This document shows positions 1-5,729 of a stretch of DNA of 6,048 nucleotides, one piece after another. A model generated the notes under the pieces. The model was not told the DNA's origin. It made no database searches and worked only from the letters and a program-made list of their open reading frames with translations. The stretch spans positions 1 to 6,048 of the forward strand of contig JBCCFC010000865.1 in NCBI GenBank assembly GCA_039029935.1. Reading direction: 5' to 3'. Position 1 is the first letter of the stretch. Each line of letters begins with the position of its first letter. This DNA is from G039029935 sp039029935. Lineage in GTDB: Bacteria; Chloroflexota; Anaerolineae; Caldilineales; Caldilineaceae. Made by a program: the position numbers and the translations under genes.

Positions 1-60
1 GTGAGGATGAGCACAGTGAGGATGAGCACAGTGAGGATGAGCAAGGTGAGGATGAGCAAG
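1..60 (+). repeat. 15-bp tandem repeat, four copies, inside the partial gene
   Basis: There are four contiguous 15-bp units at 1-15, 16-30, 31-45 and 46-60. All share GTGAGGATGAGCA and differ only in the last two bases: CA in the first two copies, AG in the last two. The array probably continues leftward beyond the window. A diverged half-unit (GTGATGG) follows at 61. Since 15 is divisible by three, copy-number change would add or remove five residues without a frameshift. Confidence 0.9.
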
Positions 61-179
61 GTGATGGTTACGGTGCAGCCCCAGAGGTAGCACCGGATGC
101 AATGGCGGTATCCACAGTGTCACAGTCAATGAAAACGGCTGGTGATGCTGAATCTTGTCTGATATACACCCACCAATAG
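1..179 (+). CDS. 3' end of an unidentified gene with an acidic pentapeptide-repeat tail (partial)
   Basis: Reading from base 3, a frame runs open from the left edge to a TAG at 177-179, giving 58 codons of a protein that begins outside the window. It starts with EDEHS EDEHS EDEQG EDEQG, then DGYGAAPEVAPDAMAV and a short polar tail ending in CLIYTHQ. The acidic repeats come directly from the 15-bp tandem repeat at 1-60. I do not recognise the family; the visible part looks like a disordered, highly acidic C-terminal extension rather than a catalytic domain. Frame 1 (ending at 88-90) and the minus strand are also open across the repeat, as expected when a 15-bp unit lacks stops in those frames. 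I prefer frame 3 because it continues well past the repeat and gives a plausible hydrophilic composition. Function unknown; the coding assignment is moderate. Confidence 0.5.
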   Translation, partial: EDEHSEDEHSEDEQGEDEQGDGYGAAPEVAPDAMAVSTVSQSMKTAGDAESCLIYTHQ

Positions 180-219
180 GCGATTGATCACCTTGTAATC
201 TAAATGACACGTTCTTTGC

Positions 220-285
220 GTCATCCCTGTAAGGGGAGGAATCTGGTGTTATATTGGTATAGACTCCTGCCTTCGCAGGGATGAC
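220..285. repeat. Imperfect inverted repeat of the GTCATCCCTGCGAAGG type
   Basis: The arms at 220-244 and 261-285 are imperfect reverse complements over 25 positions: both begin GTCATCCCTG and end in TCT when read from outside inward. They are separated by a 16-base AT-rich spacer (245-260). This resembles the short palindromic REP/MITE-like repeats with a GTCAT(C/T)CC outer end found dispersed in many bacterial genomes. It lies 41 bp after the stop of the upstream gene, so transcripts reading through would fold into a long stem-loop. No U-tract follows, so it is not a classical terminator. Confidence 0.75.
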
Positions 286-293
286 AATAAAAA

Positions 294-355
294 CTGCGGA
301 GCAAGCACTCTCTAGAGCGGGTTGTTCCGGCATTAGAGAATGCCTACCTCCGCAA
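294..355. repeat. Palindromic intergenic repeat carrying GCATTAGAGAATGC
   Basis: The outer arms TGCGGAG (295-301) and CTCCGCA (348-354) are perfect complements. Inside them GCACTCTCTAGAGC (305-318) pairs imperfectly (11 of 14 positions) with GCATTAGAGAATGC (330-343), so the whole block folds as one long hairpin with a loop near 319-329. The core GCATTAGAGAATGC occurs in reverse orientation at 2152-2165 inside the second gap, also followed at a similar distance by GCTCCGC. The two are therefore probably diverged members of one dispersed repeat family. Confidence 0.7.
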
Positions 356-371
356 TTTTATACTTTCCTAT
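355..371 (+). repeat. 17-bp dispersed repeat ATTTTATACTTTCCTAT, copy 1
   Basis: The 17-mer ATTTTATACTTTCCTAT here is identical to 4877-4893. In both places it lies immediately downstream of a repeat block with hairpin potential and is followed, after one mismatched base, by CAA. This copy is about 85 bp upstream of the solute-binding protein start. An exact 17-mer occurring twice in 6 kb is unlikely by chance. Confidence 0.75.
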
Positions 372-443
372 TCAACAAGAACAAGAACGAAAAAAATTAG
401 CTTGCAAGGTACTCATACACAGAAATGTTTATTTTCTGCACAT

Positions 444-449
444 AAGGAA
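444..449 (+). promoter_or_regulatory. Ribosome binding site of the solute-binding protein gene
   Basis: AAGGAA lies 8 bases before the ATG at 458, in an otherwise AT-rich leader. It supports that ATG as the start, as does the signal peptide that begins there. Confidence 0.75.
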
Positions 450-457
450 ATATTTTT

Positions 458-2053
458 ATGAATAACTTTTTCTACCGTGTCCAAGCTGTACTCGTGATTG
501 CATCATTATGTTTGGTGACCGCTTGTGTTGCTCCTGTCGCCCCTACCGACACTGCGCCTGCCGCAGATAGTAGTGCGGATAGCGATGCAGATAGTGGCTC
601 TGACAATGACGCTGCTATGGAAGTTGATTACACGGCGACGTACCCCATTACAGAAGATATTGAAGGTCCCTGTTCCTACGCAGCAACTGATGCCAAGGAT
701 TACAGCGGTCGAACGCTTAACGTCATTACCTTTGCCAGCGAGTCGACGCCATTGCATGGGGCATCTTTTGCTGAATTGACGGGTGCAACGATCAATATTC
801 TCTATCCACCCTTTGACTTTGGTCAAGAGCTAATGGGGGGAACCCATGATGTGATGTTCTATGCTACGTACCAGATTGCTGATATGTATCCACTCTTGGA
901 GCCTGTTCCTGCTGCTTATCTTGACATGGCACAGATGCAGGATGTAACTGCTAACTATATGGATGTGGCAACGTTGAATGGCGAGGTTGTGCAATACCCT
1001 GTCGATGGTGATCGTCACATCTTAAAGTATCGCACAGATATCATGGAAGACGCTGATATACAGGCCGCCTACAAAGAGGCCACAGGCAATGATCTACGTG
1101 TACCGCAAACATGGAAAGAGTATGGCGAGCAGGCGGCATTCTTTAATGGGCAAGAGATCAATGGGGAGGAAATCTTTGGGTCAGCCGAAGTGACCAATCC
1201 CAATGATTTTATGTTTTCAGCGTTTATCTCTCGCGTCGCCCCTTATGCCAAACATCCAGATGTCACTGGTGGTTTCTTCTTTGACTTAGAAACCATGACA
1301 CCGTTGGTCAACACACCCGGCTGGGTAGAAGGGCTGACAGATTTTATCGCAGTGATGGATTCCTTCCCACCTGGTGGTGACAATTTTGGTTTAGGGGATG
1401 AAATCGTCTCTTTTGCCGGTGGCGAGACGGTCTTTAGCTACTCTTGGGATGAAGCCTTTATCACAGCCATGGAAGAAGACTCTGACATTCGCAATCAGGT
1501 AAAGATGGCACCTGTGCCTGGTGCGAACCGCGTGTGGAATCGTGACACCGAGCAGTGGGATGAGTTTGATGAGCCAAACCGTGCGCCTTATATTGCTTGG
1601 GGATGGGCAGCCGCCGTTGCCAAGACCAGCACCAATCAAGAGATGGCTTTTGACTACCTCTGCTTCTATACCAACCCCGCCAACCAAGTCTCGGATATGC
1701 TGGCACATCGCAATGGGGTCAACACCTATCGCTACTCTGATATGCATGCCGATATTTGGATAGACGGAGCGGGCTATGACAAAGACGTGGCGCAGAGCGT
1801 GATCGATACCTACACCTTTTTGGAAGCCAGCCAAAACCGTGTCTTTGATCTACGCATTCCTGGTGTCCAACAATATATGACATCCTTGGCGATGGGTGCT
1901 GCCAAAGCCATGAGTGGTGAAGCAGACCCACAAACGGCTCTTGATGAAGTTGCCGCCGAGTGGGAGACAATTACAGACGCGATTGGACGCGACGCACAGC
2001 GCACGGCCTATGAAAACGTCGTGAAGTTGGAAGATAATGTAGCGTCCCGCTAG
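458..2053 (+). CDS. Extracellular solute-binding lipoprotein of an ABC transporter (family 1 type)
   Basis: This 531-residue protein begins with a lipoprotein signal peptide: one arginine (R7), a hydrophobic stretch at 8-20 and a lipobox VTAC with lipidated Cys23. A low-complexity Ala/Pro/Asp/Ser linker follows to about residue 55. The binding domain starts near residue 84 (SGRTLNVITF) and has features typical of carbohydrate-type family 1 binding proteins: the first-lobe DVMFYATYQIADM region (131-143), LNGEVVQYPVDGD (173-185), VPQTWKEY (215-222), the GGETVFSYSWDEA segment (321-333), APVPGA (351-356), and a hinge/second-lobe WGWAAAVAKTSTNQEMAFDYLCF (381-403). It should sit on the outer membrane face and deliver a ligand, probably a sugar or oligosaccharide, to a permease. 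No permease or ATPase gene is in the window, so it is an orphan as far as can be seen. The downstream sulfatase is 305 bp away behind strong hairpins. Family call confident; ligand unknown. Confidence 0.88.
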   Translation: MNNFFYRVQAVLVIASLCLVTACVAPVAPTDTAPAADSSADSDADSGSDNDAAMEVDYTATYPITEDIEGPCSYAATDAKDYSGRTLNVITFASESTPLHGASFAELTGATINILYPPFDFGQELMGGTHDVMFYATYQIADMYPLLEPVPAAYLDMAQMQDVTANYMDVATLNGEVVQYPVDGDRHILKYRTDIMEDADIQAAYKEATGNDLRVPQTWKEYGEQAAFFNGQEINGEEIFGSAEVTNPNDFMFSAFISRVAPYAKHPDVTGGFFFDLETMTPLVNTPGWVEGLTDFIAVMDSFPPGGDNFGLGDEIVSFAGGETVFSYSWDEAFITAMEEDSDIRNQVKMAPVPGANRVWNRDTEQWDEFDEPNRAPYIAWGWAAAVAKTSTNQEMAFDYLCFYTNPANQVSDMLAHRNGVNTYRYSDMHADIWIDGAGYDKDVAQSVIDTYTFLEASQNRVFDLRIPGVQQYMTSLAMGAAKAMSGEADPQTALDEVAAEWETITDAIGRDAQRTAYENVVKLEDNVASR

Positions 2054-2076
2054 TTCTGGTTGGTGTATGCTTATTG

Positions 2077-2112
2077 ATAGCGTTGTAGCAGATTATTTTG
2101 CAATAACGCTAT
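2077..2112 (+). terminator. Hairpin just after the solute-binding protein gene (possible terminator)
   Basis: ATAGCGTTGTAGCA (2077-2090) pairs with TGCAATAACGCTAT (2099-2112): a 14-position stem with one mismatch and one G-U, and an 8-base loop. It begins 23 bp after the TAG at 2051-2053, where a terminator is expected. The downstream bases are A-rich rather than a U-tract, so intrinsic termination would be weak. The right arm also overlaps the left inverted repeat of the next element (2110-2124), making the two folds mutually exclusive. Confidence 0.45.
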
Positions 2113-2242
2113 AAAGTAAATCCCCATATATTTGTAGACATCACGGAATAAGCATTCTCTAATGCGACCTCCGGCACTAGGACCCAGAGGATACCCCGCC
2201 TAGCTCCGCGTTTGTCTAATTTTTTTTGGGATTTACTTTATA
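2110..2242. repeat. 133-bp MITE-like element with 15-bp perfect terminal inverted repeats
   Basis: TATAAAGTAAATCCC (2110-2124) and its exact complement GGGATTTACTTTATA (2228-2242) bound 103 bases. Inside are further nested inverted pairs: TAGACA (2135-2140) with TGTCTA (2213-2218), and an imperfect CGGCACTAG / CTAGCTCCG pair. The interior carries GCATTCTCTAATGC (2152-2165), the reverse complement of 330-343, and GCTCCGC (2203-2209) as in the first gap. There is no coding frame of note and I see no clear target-site duplication. A non-autonomous mobile element or a REP-like structured repeat are both possible. Confidence 0.6.
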
Positions 2243-2262
2243 ACAGAAGTTCTCAAAACGAT

Positions 2263-2318
2263 TCATAGAAACTATGGTATCGTCTCAATATATTGAAACG
2301 ATACCATAGTTTCTATGA
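2263..2318. promoter_or_regulatory. 56-bp near-perfect palindrome upstream of the sulfatase gene
   Basis: The arms 2263-2283 and 2298-2318 are perfect complements. The centre TCAATATATTGA (2285-2296) is itself a perfect palindrome, so only one position pair (2284/2297) is mismatched across 56 bp. Each arm also contains a small inverted repeat (CATAG-AAA-CTATG). It ends 40 bp before the sulfatase ATG. No T-run follows directly, so it is not a standard terminator. It could be an operator for a dimeric or tetrameric regulator, a leader stem-loop, or a mobile palindromic repeat. The structure is certain; the role is inference. Confidence 0.6.
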
Positions 2319-2342
2319 GCGCTTTAGATAAATTTATTTTTT

Positions 2343-2350
2343 AAGGAGAG
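2343..2350 (+). promoter_or_regulatory. Strong ribosome binding site of the sulfatase gene
   Basis: AAGGAGAG, with the GGAG core at 2345-2348, lies 10 bases before the ATG at 2359. It decides the start: the internal ATG at 2428 (residue 24), where the signal-peptide charge cluster begins, has no such site in front of it. Confidence 0.85.
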
Positions 2351-2358
2351 AAGTCAAT

Positions 2359-4755
2359 ATGACTGGTATTGCACACAACAAGAATAATGTACCAGAAAAT
2401 CCAGAAGAGTCTCACAACTCGTTTTGGATGAGAAAACGGTGGATGGTCCGCCTAGCAATACTGATAGTAGCGGTAGGTTTTGTTCTACCCTACGCGAACA
2501 GCAGTATTGCATATGCAGAAGGGGAAGAAGACACACGTCCAAACATTGTGTTATTTGTCGTCGATGACGCTGGCTATTCCGATTTTGGTCCCTTTGGTGG
2601 GGAACCTTTAACACCAGCCATTGATACATTGGCGGACATAGGCATGAAGTTTACAAACTTTCATGTGTTGCCAACCTGCTCACCGACTCGTGCGACATTG
2701 CTGTCGGGTGTGGATAACCATATCAATGGTATGGGCGTTATGTTTAATCCACCTAACTCACCGCAAACTGCGCAGGAAGGGTATGTTGCCTATATGAATG
2801 ATCGGGTGGTCGCCATATCCACCTTATTACAAGATGCAGGCTATCACACATACACGGTGGGTAAATGGCACTTGGGCGAACATGTACATGCGCATCGGGG
2901 TCAAACGTATTTTTCAGATGGATGGTGGCCCATAGACCGTGGTTTTGAGCGAAGTTATGGTATGCTCGATGGTGGCGGCGATCCGTTTGGGCGATGTACA
3001 ATTTCTTATTGGCCGGATTATTGTACAAGTTACTATTTGGATGATCATCTCAATTCGGACGATATTGATGCCGACTACTTTAGTGGGCAGGCCCATATGG
3101 AAAAAGCCATAGAATTCATCGAGGAAGGTATCGAGGCGGATGCAGGTGAGCGTAAACCATTCTTCCTTTACCACGCAGATACGATGGCTCATGGGGCTAA
3201 TTCTGTACCAGATGAGTTTATTAAGGAAGAATATGTAGAGCATTATTATGATCTAGGATGGGACGGCGTACGAGAAGAGCGTTTTGAGCGCATGAAGGAA
3301 TTGGGTCTCATTCCTGAGTCAATTCCGTTGACTGGCCGCAGTCCGGGGATGCCGGCTTGGAACGATGAAGATGACCCCAATTGGGAAACACTACTCAGCC
3401 AAGTGCAGGCACCACACGTAGACCCAGAAATCTGGGGGAACATTGAGACGGTCGATGAACTCAAGTGGACGTTAGCGAAAAAATTTGCCGTTTATGCGGG
3501 TATGGTGGAATTCTATGACTATGAGATGGAAACCATCATTGCTCGCCTGAAAGAACTCGGCGAATATGAAAACACAGTTTTCCTTTTCTTCTCGGACAAT
3601 GGCGGTGATGTCGCCCAACAAGATGTCCTGCATCCAGAGTGGATGGCGCGTGTCGGTATCGATAACAGCTATGAAAATATCGGACGTAAAAATTCATACG
3701 TCTATAATGGTATTCCTTGGGCGCAAGTGACCAACGTACCTTTCCGCTCTGGAAAAGGGGCTGTATCGGAAGGTGGCATCCGTGCGGCGATGATTGCGGC
3801 CTATCCAGGTGGAGATATTCTCGCAGGGGAAGTCAGCGATGCATTGACCCATGTCACGGATATTGCGGCGACCGTATTGGACTATGCGGGTGTTGAACAT
3901 CCCGTTGGTGTTGGTGCTGATCCAAGCTGGGCGTCCTGTACAGGCACATATGGTGATCGCACAGGCATCTGTCCTCTCAATGGAACAAGTTTGCGTGGCA
4001 TCTTTACGGGCGAAGTCGAAAAAGTCCATGTGGGCCGTCCTATCGGTACCGAGCTTTTCGGGGCCACAAACAAAGCACTTTACTTGGAAGAAGAGGATGC
4101 GCTTTGGAAAATTCTCCGCTTAGGCGTAAACGATAGCGTCTACCCCGGTCCGGCGGCACCTTGGGGGCTGTATAATATAACCGACGATCCAAGTGAAGCT
4201 GTTGACTTATCAGCCGAATATCCAGAAAAGTTCAGTCAGATGATTGAAATGTACAATCAATATGAACGCAACGTGGGCTTTATTGCTGGTAATGGTCAGT
4301 TTGCACGCAATGTCGAAGCGGGTAGCACTGTACCTTATATCTTTGAGATGACCAATATGGGCGAAAGTGCAGAGACCTTTGAGGTAGCCTGTCACTCCAT
4401 GTGGTCCTGTACAGTTGGGGCATCCACAGGTGACGAGGTAGACAGTGTGATCGAAATGTCACTCGAACCTGGTGAAGCCGCACAGATCGAGTTAAGCATC
4501 ATGGTTCCAGAAGACGCAGAAGCGGGCAGCAGTGATATTGCACTCGTGTCTGCCTTTGGCACAACACAACCACAATTCTCTCAGAATTTTAGTGCTGTCA
4601 CAACCATGTCGGACATGGAATCAATGGCATACGAGGATGAAGAGATGGATGAGTTGTTCGATAGTACTGGACTCGACCTTGATGAGCTATCAGAGAAACA
4701 ATGGACAATCTTGCTCTTGTTGATTGAGGATATGTTGAGCGATTATGAGGAATAA
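2359..4755 (+). CDS. Secreted type I (formylglycine-dependent) arylsulfatase with C-terminal extension
   Basis: A 798-residue enzyme predicted to hydrolyse a sulfate ester. Residues 1-23 are a polar N-terminal extension, 24-31 a basic patch (RKRWMVR) and 32-47 hydrophobic, with likely signal cleavage after AYA near residue 53, so it is exported. The alkaline phosphatase-like sulfatase fold runs from about 60 to 635. Active-site features visible are metal ligands D69-D70 in VVDDAGYSD; CSPTRATLLSG at 107-117, whose Cys107 is the expected formylglycine; GKWHLG with K169 and H171; H278 in DTMAHG; D413-N414 in FSDNGGD; and K466 in FRSGKGAVSEGGIR. The maturase is not in the window. Residues about 640-748 form an extra beta-rich module resembling Ig-like/NEW3-type domains (GSTVPYIFEMTNMGESAETF, LEPGEAAQIELSIMVPEDA). 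The last 48 residues are strongly acidic around a short WTILLLLIEDML segment. Total length exceeds that of common arylsulfatases of about 450-600 residues. Substrate unknown. Confidence 0.93.
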   Translation: MTGIAHNKNNVPENPEESHNSFWMRKRWMVRLAILIVAVGFVLPYANSSIAYAEGEEDTRPNIVLFVVDDAGYSDFGPFGGEPLTPAIDTLADIGMKFTNFHVLPTCSPTRATLLSGVDNHINGMGVMFNPPNSPQTAQEGYVAYMNDRVVAISTLLQDAGYHTYTVGKWHLGEHVHAHRGQTYFSDGWWPIDRGFERSYGMLDGGGDPFGRCTISYWPDYCTSYYLDDHLNSDDIDADYFSGQAHMEKAIEFIEEGIEADAGERKPFFLYHADTMAHGANSVPDEFIKEEYVEHYYDLGWDGVREERFERMKELGLIPESIPLTGRSPGMPAWNDEDDPNWETLLSQVQAPHVDPEIWGNIETVDELKWTLAKKFAVYAGMVEFYDYEMETIIARLKELGEYENTVFLFFSDNGGDVAQQDVLHPEWMARVGIDNSYENIGRKNSYVYNGIPWAQVTNVPFRSGKGAVSEGGIRAAMIAAYPGGDILAGEVSDALTHVTDIAATVLDYAGVEHPVGVGADPSWASCTGTYGDRTGICPLNGTSLRGIFTGEVEKVHVGRPIGTELFGATNKALYLEEEDALWKILRLGVNDSVYPGPAAPWGLYNITDDPSEAVDLSAEYPEKFSQMIEMYNQYERNVGFIAGNGQFARNVEAGSTVPYIFEMTNMGESAETFEVACHSMWSCTVGASTGDEVDSVIEMSLEPGEAAQIELSIMVPEDAEAGSSDIALVSAFGTTQPQFSQNFSAVTTMSDMESMAYEDEEMDELFDSTGLDLDELSEKQWTILLLLIEDMLSDYEE

Positions 4756-4804
4756 AATTATTTTTTTGTTGCTCTAACGTTTGTATGACTGCATAAAAAA
4801 GCTT

Positions 4805-4876
4805 GTCAGCACTTCAGCATTTCAGCACTTCAGCATTTCAGCACACTGGCTGATAAGCTGACTGGCTGACTGGCTG
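4805..4876. repeat. Nine phased 8-bp units: five TTCAGCAY-type then four ACTGGCTG-type
   Basis: From 4805 the sequence reads as uninterrupted 8-bp units: GTCAGCAC, then TTCAGCAT, TTCAGCAC, TTCAGCAT, TTCAGCAC (to 4844), then ACTGGCTG, ATAAGCTG, ACTGGCTG, ACTGGCTG (to 4876). The left units carry CAGC and the right units its complement GCTG, so the halves can pair with each other. In addition AGCTTGTCAGC (4800-4810) matches the complement of 4849-4859 in 10 of 11 positions. It lies 50 bp after the sulfatase stop and runs straight into the 17-bp dispersed repeat. Resembles short tandemly repeated intergenic elements; role unknown. Confidence 0.85.
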
Positions 4877-4893
4877 ATTTTATACTTTCCTAT
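4877..4893 (+). repeat. 17-bp dispersed repeat ATTTTATACTTTCCTAT, copy 2
   Basis: Identical to 355-371. It directly follows the 8-bp unit array and directly precedes the terminator stem, so it may be the conserved edge of a composite repeat element. Confidence 0.75.
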
Positions 4894-4896
4894 GCA

Positions 4897-4956
4897 ATAA
4901 AAAAGAGGTGTTGATGATTGGCGATGTTTCACCAATCATCAACACCTCTTTTTTAT
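4897..4956. terminator. Strong bidirectional intrinsic terminator
   Basis: A 25-bp perfect stem (4897-4921 with 4932-4956) encloses a 10-base loop. The left arm starts with an A-run (4899-4904) and the right arm ends with a T-run (4949-4954), so transcripts from either strand would end in a GC-containing stem plus U-tract. It lies 142 bp after the sulfatase stop and 161 bp before the CoxG start, consistent with ending the sulfatase transcript and insulating the next gene. The stem is much longer than that of most intrinsic terminators. Confidence 0.85.
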
Positions 4957-4986
4957 GTTCCCCTTCCTCTTTTGCGGTTCTCTTTT

Positions 4987-5016
4987 TTGTCGGGTACTAA
5001 GATTGTCTGTTAAAAT
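4987..5016 (+). promoter_or_regulatory. Candidate promoter for the CoxG-family gene
   Basis: TTGTCG (4987-4992) and TAAAAT (5011-5016) are separated by 18 bp, and the -10 is preceded by TG at 5008-5009, giving an extended -10. It lies just after the terminator and about 100 bp before the gene start. Called on consensus similarity only. Confidence 0.35.
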
Positions 5017-5106
5017 CTTTATCAAGTAAAACTGTCATGGGGCAATCAATGGCCGATGGCGAGTTACAAATGATTATGAGTTGAAAAATACGAATCACAA
5101 AAATAC

Positions 5107-5110
5107 GGAG
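5107..5110 (+). promoter_or_regulatory. Ribosome binding site selecting the ATG at 5117
   Basis: GGAG at 5107-5110 lies 6 bases before the ATG at 5117. An in-frame TTG at 5081 would add 12 residues (MKNTNHKNTENS) but has no Shine-Dalgarno sequence, and those residues are not part of the conserved domain. Confidence 0.75.
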
Positions 5111-5116
5111 AACAGT

Positions 5117-5725
5117 ATGAAACTCAGTGGTGAACACACTTTCCAAGCACCCCGCGCGGCTGTTTGGGAAGCATTGATGGACCCAGAGGTCCTCGCCAAG
5201 GCACTGCCCGGTGGCGACCAGCTTGAGAAGGTTGGCGATAACGAATACAAGGCATCACTCAAGGTCAAAGTGGGGCCTGTTCAGGGTAAGTTTGATGGCG
5301 GCGTTGAACTGACCGATGTAGTAGAGTTGGAAAGCTATACCATGCTGGTCAACGGCAAGGGCGCGCCCGGCTTTGTGAAGGGTAGCGGTAGCCTACAGTT
5401 GAGTGATGATGGCGATAACACGCACATGACCTATGAGGGCGATGTCCAGGTCGGTGGGCGTATTGCCAGTGTGGGGCAGCGGCTTGTGCAGACAACGGCG
5501 AAATCCATGATCCGTCAGGGATTGGGTGCCCTGGATCAACAGATTCAAGCCAAGGTTGCGGGTAAGAGTGTGGAAGAAATTGAGGCTGCGGGCCCATCTG
5601 CCGTAAGCATGGCTGGGGCGGTTGCTGCGGATGTCACCAAAGAGGTTGTTGGCGATGTTGTCGGCTCGGTGACAGGTGCCTTCAAACGCTTTACTGGCGG
5701 CAAAAAAGAGGACGGCGAGCAATAG
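5117..5725 (+). CDS. CoxG / SRPBCC-family protein (CO dehydrogenase subunit G-like)
   Basis: A 202-residue protein starting at the ATG behind GGAG; its first residues, MKLSGEHTFQAPRAAVWEAL, are the usual opening of this family. The SRPBCC helix-grip domain spans about 1-147, with family-typical segments DPEVLAKALPGG (22-33), KVGPVQGKFDGGVELTD (51-67), GKGAPGFVKGSGSLQL (80-95) and YEGDVQVGGRIASVGQRLVQTTAKSM (106-131). Such proteins have a hydrophobic ligand cavity; CoxG of aerobic CO oxidisers helps attach CO dehydrogenase to the membrane and is reported to handle quinone. The tail (about 150-202) is Ala/Val-rich and amphipathic, then positively charged (FKRFTGGKK), and might contact membrane; no clear transmembrane helix is visible. 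No coxL, coxM or coxS gene is in view and the gene seems monocistronic, so a role in CO oxidation is not established here. Family firm, function open. Confidence 0.85.
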   Translation: MKLSGEHTFQAPRAAVWEALMDPEVLAKALPGGDQLEKVGDNEYKASLKVKVGPVQGKFDGGVELTDVVELESYTMLVNGKGAPGFVKGSGSLQLSDDGDNTHMTYEGDVQVGGRIASVGQRLVQTTAKSMIRQGLGALDQQIQAKVAGKSVEEIEAAGPSAVSMAGAVAADVTKEVVGDVVGSVTGAFKRFTGGKKEDGEQ

Positions 5726-5729
5726 AATG

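Noticed and set aside
220..355. CRISPR array suggested by repeated palindromic blocks
   Set aside because: The two blocks differ in sequence, there are no regularly spaced identical repeats and no cas genes.
402..430. Promoter for the solute-binding protein gene with TTGCAA at 402-407
   Set aside because: At normal spacing the -10 would be ATGTTT, a poor match, so I do not call it.
1391..1834. Minus-strand frame of 147 codons inside the solute-binding protein gene
   Set aside because: It is antisense to a well-supported gene, shows no domain and no ribosome binding site; the long frame follows from the codon pattern of the plus-strand gene.
4805..4876. Plasmid or phage replication origin suggested by iteron-like octamers
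   Set aside because: No replication initiator gene or AT-rich unwinding region organised around it, and the array sits between ordinary metabolic genes.
5037..5084. 15-codon ORF (MGQSMADGELQMIMS) before the CoxG gene, a possible leader peptide
   Set aside because: No Shine-Dalgarno sequence precedes it, it has no regulatory codon run, and no attenuator hairpin follows it.
5081..5116. TTG at 5081 as the start of the CoxG-family protein
   Set aside because: It has no ribosome binding site and the extra 12 residues fall outside the conserved N-terminus; the ATG at 5117 has GGAG at proper spacing.
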